From: JAKBCQ01 sp021807585
GTDB taxonomy: Bacteria > Planctomycetota > Planctomycetia > Isosphaerales > Isosphaeraceae
Assembly (NCBI GenBank): GCA_027325115.1
Contig: DAHWFG010000010.1
Span: 1-10,405 of the forward strand
DNA length: 10,405 nucleotides
Reading direction: 5' to 3'
This document shows, piece by piece, positions 6,761 through 10,405 of the stretch; the first letter of the stretch is position 1; each line of letters opens with the position of its first letter. The translations under genes were made by a program, and so were the position numbers. Under the pieces are notes generated by a model. The model was not told where the DNA came from. It ran no database searches and was given only the letters and a program-made list of their open reading frames with translations.

Positions 6761-7063
6761 CTATTTTGTTCGATCCAATTCCTCGATGAACGTTTGTGAG
6801 CCGTGAATCGCCCATCGTTTGATTTTATCATTCGTCGCCTGAAGATTCTCCCACAAAAGAAGAATCAGATCCTTGTTCGGCATATGTGATTTGATTAGCT
6901 TTCGATTTTTATCGCGCAACGCCCGGACTTCGGACGATGTAACTTCGCGATAGCCGAAGTTCAAACATCCCCTGCACAACAAGGCAAGCTCATGCGAGCA
7001 TTTTTTAATTGTATTGGATCGCCTTGACCCGAGAAGTCGATGTTCTCCAGATCCGAGCGGATT
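6761..7063 (-). pseudogene. Downstream part of a split small gene (Cys/His motif, charged helix)
   Basis: This frame is open from 7063 to the TAG at 6761-6763. Its first usable start is a TTG near 6982 that lacks a good ribosome site, but the sequence before it in the same frame (TIKKCSHELALLCRGC) looks protein-like. It carries C-x-H and C-x2-C pairs that could bind metal, followed by a charged helical C-terminus ending in FIEELDRTK. It overlaps the upstream small membrane frame by about 100 nt in the -1 frame. Joining the two at the A-run (T6 on the plus strand, 7001-7006) gives one coherent protein of about 144 residues. So it is either a frameshifted remnant, a programmed -1 product or a sequencing indel; an independent gene is less likely. 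No family recognised. Confidence 0.45.
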
Positions 7064-7194
7064 TCATCGGTCAGTAAACGAATCTCCTTTCTTTGACGAG
7101 CATCATCAATATTGATTTTAACGATTATCGCGAACACTGTGATGATCATCAACAGGGCTCTTATCACTCTTTCGAACCTGAAATCGAGATTCAT
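6961..7194 (-). CDS. Small membrane-anchored protein (upstream part of split gene)
   Basis: 77 residues from the ATG at 7192-7194, well supported by AGGAG at 7204-7208 with a 9-nt spacer. Residues about 9-28 (VIRALLMIITVFAIIVKI) form one membrane segment, followed by a charged helix likely to coil (ARQRKEIRLLTDEIRSDLE). After residue 64 the frame runs through an A6 tract and ends 13 codons later in a tail of little character (NARMSLPCCAGDV), while the -1 frame continues with protein-like sequence. The gene is more AT-rich than its neighbours, hinting at transfer or relaxed selection. It is probably a type II-like anchored protein with a cytoplasmic or periplasmic helical tail. Function unknown; the anchored start is the most secure part. 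Confidence 0.55.
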   Translation of the reverse strand: MNLDFRFERVIRALLMIITVFAIIVKINIDDARQRKEIRLLTDEIRSDLENIDFSGQGDPIQLKNARMSLPCCAGDV

Positions 7195-7678
7195 ATCCGG
7201 TCACTCCTGAACCGACCGAGGGAAACCCTTTTGGAACGGCGAACGTCTCGGACGGGGCGGGCGCCGCGGCGACCGGACGAGCCGTCCATCTTATCACCTC
7301 GATCGAGCGAGTATCGGCAGCCTAAAACCGGCTCATTGCGATTGCAAGTCTCTTGATCGCGCTTCGGCGATTGAGATCGGATAAGACTTCAGGCTACGCG
7401 AAAAGGCTTGTTTTTTCGTCGAATCCTCGTCATCATTCCTATTAAATTTGATTAGCCTTTATATCATCAAAAGATCGTCGACGCCGAGACTCGGTCCCAA
7501 TCGGGGGGCGGGTGCGGCTCCGACGCTTCATTCGCAAACCTCGATCGATTGGCCGATTACGATCAACGATGCGATCCTTCCCAGTGGACTAGGCGATCGC
7601 GAGTTTGTTAAGGTTGTCACGATCGGATTGTCAGAAACACGACCGGCCGCCGAAGCCGATTGAATCGAGACCCACGCG
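7195..7678. promoter_or_regulatory. Long upstream region of the SEC-C gene
   Basis: This 484-bp region must hold the promoter of the SEC-C gene, but no convincing -35/-10 pair was found. A stem at 7351-7376 (TCTTGATCGC paired with GCGATTGAGA, two G-U pairs in RNA) has a loop containing CTTCGG, and short stems occur at 7275-7287 and 7335-7346. An AT-rich patch lies at 7405-7470, including a T6 run at 7411-7416. A weak frame from TTG 7448 to TGA 7661-7663 is in the same frame as the SEC-C gene and ends 15 nt before its ATG. I do not call it a gene. Confidence 0.3.
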
Positions 7679-9967
7679 ATGGCCCTGTTGAACGCCTACG
7701 ACCCTTGCCCCTGCGGAAGCGGACAAAAATACAAATGGTGCTGCTTTCAGGCGGCGACGTTCATTGATCGAATCCTTCGTTACAGGTCCAACGATCAACA
7801 CGACGCGTGCGCGAAAGTGACCGAGGAAGGGTTGGCGAAATTCCCCGACAACGCATATCTGCTGATTCAACAAGCCGTTTCGCTGGTCAATCGAGGAGCG
7901 AGCCCCGACGCGATGCTCGATCGTCTGCTGACGATTCAGCCGAATCATCCCTACGGTCTTGGGCTTCGGCTAATCACGAGATATCTGCGGTCGGTCGAAC
8001 ATCCCGAGCATCTGCTCGACGATATCGGCGTGGCGCTCCGGACTCTGACCGCGGAGAACTGCGACGCTTACGCACCGTTTCTGTCAAGGTTCTGCGATTC
8101 GTCGAACAATCCCGTCGAGGAAGTTTCCTGTCTTAAATTGATTCGGATCGCGATGAAGAAATGGGAGCCTAACTCGGAAGTACATATCAAGTTTCTTAAA
8201 CAATTACACCAGTTGCTGGTGGAATTCTCGCCGACTCCCTGGATTCAGCACGATCACACGCTATTGGAACCCGGGGAGGATCTCTCGGCGGCCGAGCGTG
8301 GACGATTTTTACAGGCGATCGCCGACGCGCAAGACGCGAATTTTCGCGCGGCGGCGTCGGTTTTTGACGAGATCGCCGAGTCGCATCCGAGTGCGGAGGT
8401 TTATTGGAACGCGGCGCTCGTCAAGTTTTGGATGATGGACGTGCGGGGGGGGGCGACCGCGCTCGCTCGCTGCATGGAACGGCTCGAACCCGAATCGGAA
8501 GCCGCGGTCGACGCCGAGGCTCTGCTCCGCTCGATCAATTACCTAGGAGAAGAGTATTTTATTGAGCACGTTTTCCTCTCTTGGCCGATTCGCGACCGCT
8601 CTCGCCTGATCGCGATCCTCGACGGCGATCGGTCGTTCGTCAAGATCGACGGATCGGTCGAGGAGAAAAACCAAAAGCTTAAAGACTTGATCAAGCAATT
8701 TCAATCTCCCGACGACGCCGGGGATCGCGACGAAGTCGACGAGCGCGACCTGAAGACGGCGTACGTTTGGTTCGATCGACCGGTGAACGATCTCGATTCG
8801 TTCGCCAAGAGTTCTCGCGCCGACGCGCCGACTTTGTATTCGCTGGTGTTCGTCGATCGCGACAAAGTCGGCTTGAGGACGATCGACGACGAACGACTCG
8901 TTTCAGAGATCGATCGGTTTCGCGAGATCGCGGGCTCGGCCATCGCTCCGGCTCAACCTCGGACGACGACGATCTCCAAAATCGGTCTCATTCTGACAAG
9001 TGAATATTTTTTCACTCTGATACGATTGCTCACGCGAGAAAACGAGCCGTTGAATCGATGGAATTGGGCGGTCGAGAAATACATCGCCGCGGCGTGGGCG
9101 CCGCTCGTTCTGGAAAAGATCGTCGGCCGCCGACCGAAATCGCTCGCCGATCTCGACCCTCGATCGCGTCGTGTTCTCCGCGCCATGTTCTGTATTCTTG
9201 AGCAGTCTTTTCAATTTCTAAACGTCGATTGGGATTTGATTCGCGATGATGCGGGCGTTCCCCGCGAGCCAGCGATCGATCCCGCCGCGCTCGACAAAGA
9301 CTCGATCGAGTCCATTCCTATTTATAAGCTCATACGCGTCGACGTGAAAGGGCTCGACGACGAGGCTTTGATCGCGTTCGAGTGGAAGGCGCAAAGATTC
9401 GCCGCCATGATTTCGATCCGCAGGGCGGTCGAGGAGATTTTCCGACGCGAAGGACCAAACTTTCCCGCCGAACTGAAGGCCGGTCACGCGACTCTGATGA
9501 GTCGCATTCAATTATCCTTCGGAACCCGCGAGGATCTCGACGCGTTCTTCGACAGGTGCGATTCGGTCCACTACGAAGACCCCGACGACGAACGATATTT
9601 CCGAAATTGCGTGGAGATTTTGCGGATCTCGGTCGCGATTCGAGAGAACCGGCTCGCGACGGCGATGCCCGATTTGCTCGCGATGATGGATCGAATCGGC
9701 GAATCGCGACGAACGTTCGCATTTTTACTCGATGAAATGATCCACTTGGGGCTGATGCGCCTTGTTCGCAATCCCAAAACCCAAGAGATCGAACTCGATC
9801 CGACTCGATTGATGGAAGTAGCCGCCCCCTACGCCCCGCTCGTCGCCGAATCGAGCGTCGGAATCGACGTCGCGGCGGGCCGGAAGACGATCTGGACGCC
9901 GGGATCGGACGACGTCGCGACGGGAGAACGCAAGGCGATCTGGACTCCCGGTTCGAGCCTTCGGTAA
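7679..9967 (+). CDS. SEC-C zinc-motif protein with TPR-like helical repeats
   Basis: 762 residues. The N-terminus is a SEC-C metal-binding motif, DPCPCGSGQKYKWCC, with Cys 10, 12, 21 and 22 in the usual CxC-x8-CC arrangement; in SecA and other proteins this binds zinc and contacts partners. TPR-like helical pairs follow at about 37-105 and 205-285 (for example NAYLLIQQAVSLVNRGASPD and VYWNAALVKFWMMDVRGGAT). The long middle and C-terminal region (about 290-720) is mostly helical and unrecognised. The tail carries RKTIWTPGS (735-743) and RKAIWTPGS (751-759), 16 residues apart. There is no signal peptide or membrane segment, so it is probably cytoplasmic. The ATG at 7679 is chosen because the motif lies right after it and a TGA is in frame 18 nt upstream; the ribosome site is weak. 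A scaffold role is likely; the exact function is unknown. Confidence 0.88.
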   Translation: MALLNAYDPCPCGSGQKYKWCCFQAATFIDRILRYRSNDQHDACAKVTEEGLAKFPDNAYLLIQQAVSLVNRGASPDAMLDRLLTIQPNHPYGLGLRLITRYLRSVEHPEHLLDDIGVALRTLTAENCDAYAPFLSRFCDSSNNPVEEVSCLKLIRIAMKKWEPNSEVHIKFLKQLHQLLVEFSPTPWIQHDHTLLEPGEDLSAAERGRFLQAIADAQDANFRAAASVFDEIAESHPSAEVYWNAALVKFWMMDVRGGATALARCMERLEPESEAAVDAEALLRSINYLGEEYFIEHVFLSWPIRDRSRLIAILDGDRSFVKIDGSVEEKNQKLKDLIKQFQSPDDAGDRDEVDERDLKTAYVWFDRPVNDLDSFAKSSRADAPTLYSLVFVDRDKVGLRTIDDERLVSEIDRFREIAGSAIAPAQPRTTTISKIGLILTSEYFFTLIRLLTRENEPLNRWNWAVEKYIAAAWAPLVLEKIVGRRPKSLADLDPRSRRVLRAMFCILEQSFQFLNVDWDLIRDDAGVPREPAIDPAALDKDSIESIPIYKLIRVDVKGLDDEALIAFEWKAQRFAAMISIRRAVEEIFRREGPNFPAELKAGHATLMSRIQLSFGTREDLDAFFDRCDSVHYEDPDDERYFRNCVEILRISVAIRENRLATAMPDLLAMMDRIGESRRTFAFLLDEMIHLGLMRLVRNPKTQEIELDPTRLMEVAAPYAPLVAESSVGIDVAAGRKTIWTPGSDDVATGERKAIWTPGSSLR

Positions 9968-10106
9968 AACGAGCGACGACGAGGCGATGTCGTTCGTCGA
10001 TCGCGAATCGGCGCGGGTTCAACCGAGGCGGGAGACATCGACAATCCTTCTTGCTACGTCCTTATTTGAAGATGCTCATACTAATTCATCACATGAGTCC
10101 TTCGAG

Positions 10107-10405
10107 ATGAGTCTGGATTGGGATTCGCCGATCGAGGCGGTTCAAGCGGGTTGGGACGAGATAAGCCTGCGCCGACCGTTCGCGGCGCACGCGATCTGGA
10201 AACGCGCCGCGCAGATCGATCCCGACGATCGAGCCGCGGCCGAGGCGCTCGATTTGTTAAAAAACGCGATCGAACTCCCCGCGATCGCGCGATCGTTTCC
10301 CTCGTTTCTTGAGCCGACGAGCGACGAACGACGGAGGAAATGGAACGCCGCCTTCGAACAATCGACCGTCGACGATACCGAGTCGGCCGAGGAGGCGTTC
10401 GCGAA
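10107..10405 (+). CDS. Start of an unrecognised helical, TPR-like protein (runs off the window)
   Basis: Ninety-nine codons are visible before the window ends. The protein begins MSLDWDSPIEAVQAGWDEI and contains AHAIWKRAAQIDPDDRAAAEALDLL, which resembles a TPR helix pair (W at the usual position, and a DPDD turn), then a charged, acidic stretch. Base and codon use match the neighbouring genes. The ATG at 10107 is preferred because the frame acquires coding character there; an in-frame ATG at 9987 would add 40 residues of poor character, and neither has a strong ribosome site. It lies 139 nt after the SEC-C gene on the same strand, so joint transcription is possible. The sequence is cut by the window edge, so domain content and function stay open. 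Confidence 0.7.
   Translation, partial: MSLDWDSPIEAVQAGWDEISLRRPFAAHAIWKRAAQIDPDDRAAAEALDLLKNAIELPAIARSFPSFLEPTSDERRRKWNAAFEQSTVDDTESAEEAFA

Noticed and set aside
9330..10022. 230-codon minus-strand frame over the end of the SEC-C gene
   Set aside because: It is an Arg/Ser-rich shadow; the plus-strand frame has normal protein composition throughout.

Overview
The window is GC-rich chromosomal DNA with tightly coding genes rich in CG and TCG. It carries the futalosine menaquinone genes mqnA and mqnC, a sensor kinase with its sigma54-type activator, and a long SEC-C/TPR protein. Together with the Pro/Lys-rich secreted protein this suggests a planctomycete-like bacterium (inference, moderate confidence). 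No rRNA, tRNA, CRISPR array, insertion sequence or phage gene was seen.

Layout. 1-197 is a non-coding tail with two perfect hairpins. 198-1103 (minus) encodes an exported protein with two similar helical modules and a nested 63-bp tandem repeat at its C-terminus. 1104-1501 is a divergent intergenic region with three small hairpins. 1502-2968 and 3084-4493 (plus) encode a membrane histidine kinase and an NtrC-type response regulator; a perfect 9-bp hairpin sits in the gap between them. 4547-6443 (minus) is an mqnA-mqnC operon with 41 nt of gene overlap and a good sigma70-like promoter at 6496-6524. 6444-6760 is non-coding with two perfect 8-bp hairpins. 6761-7194 (minus) holds two short overlapping frames that look like one small membrane protein split at an A-run. 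7195-7678 is a long leader region. 7679-9967 (plus) is a 762-residue SEC-C/TPR protein, and 10107 to the end is the start of another helical, TPR-like gene.

How the genes relate. The kinase and regulator form a complete two-component pair expected to activate sigma54 promoters; no convincing sigma54 promoter is visible here, so the target is probably elsewhere. MqnA makes the first committed menaquinone intermediate from chorismate and MqnC catalyses the radical-SAM cyclisation step; the other mqn genes are not in the window. The SEC-C protein and the following gene may be co-transcribed, but their function is unknown. The least explained pieces are the split small membrane protein, the duplicated-module secreted protein, the doubled IWTPGS tail of the SEC-C protein, the intergenic hairpins, and eight copies of the octamer GCGATCGC.
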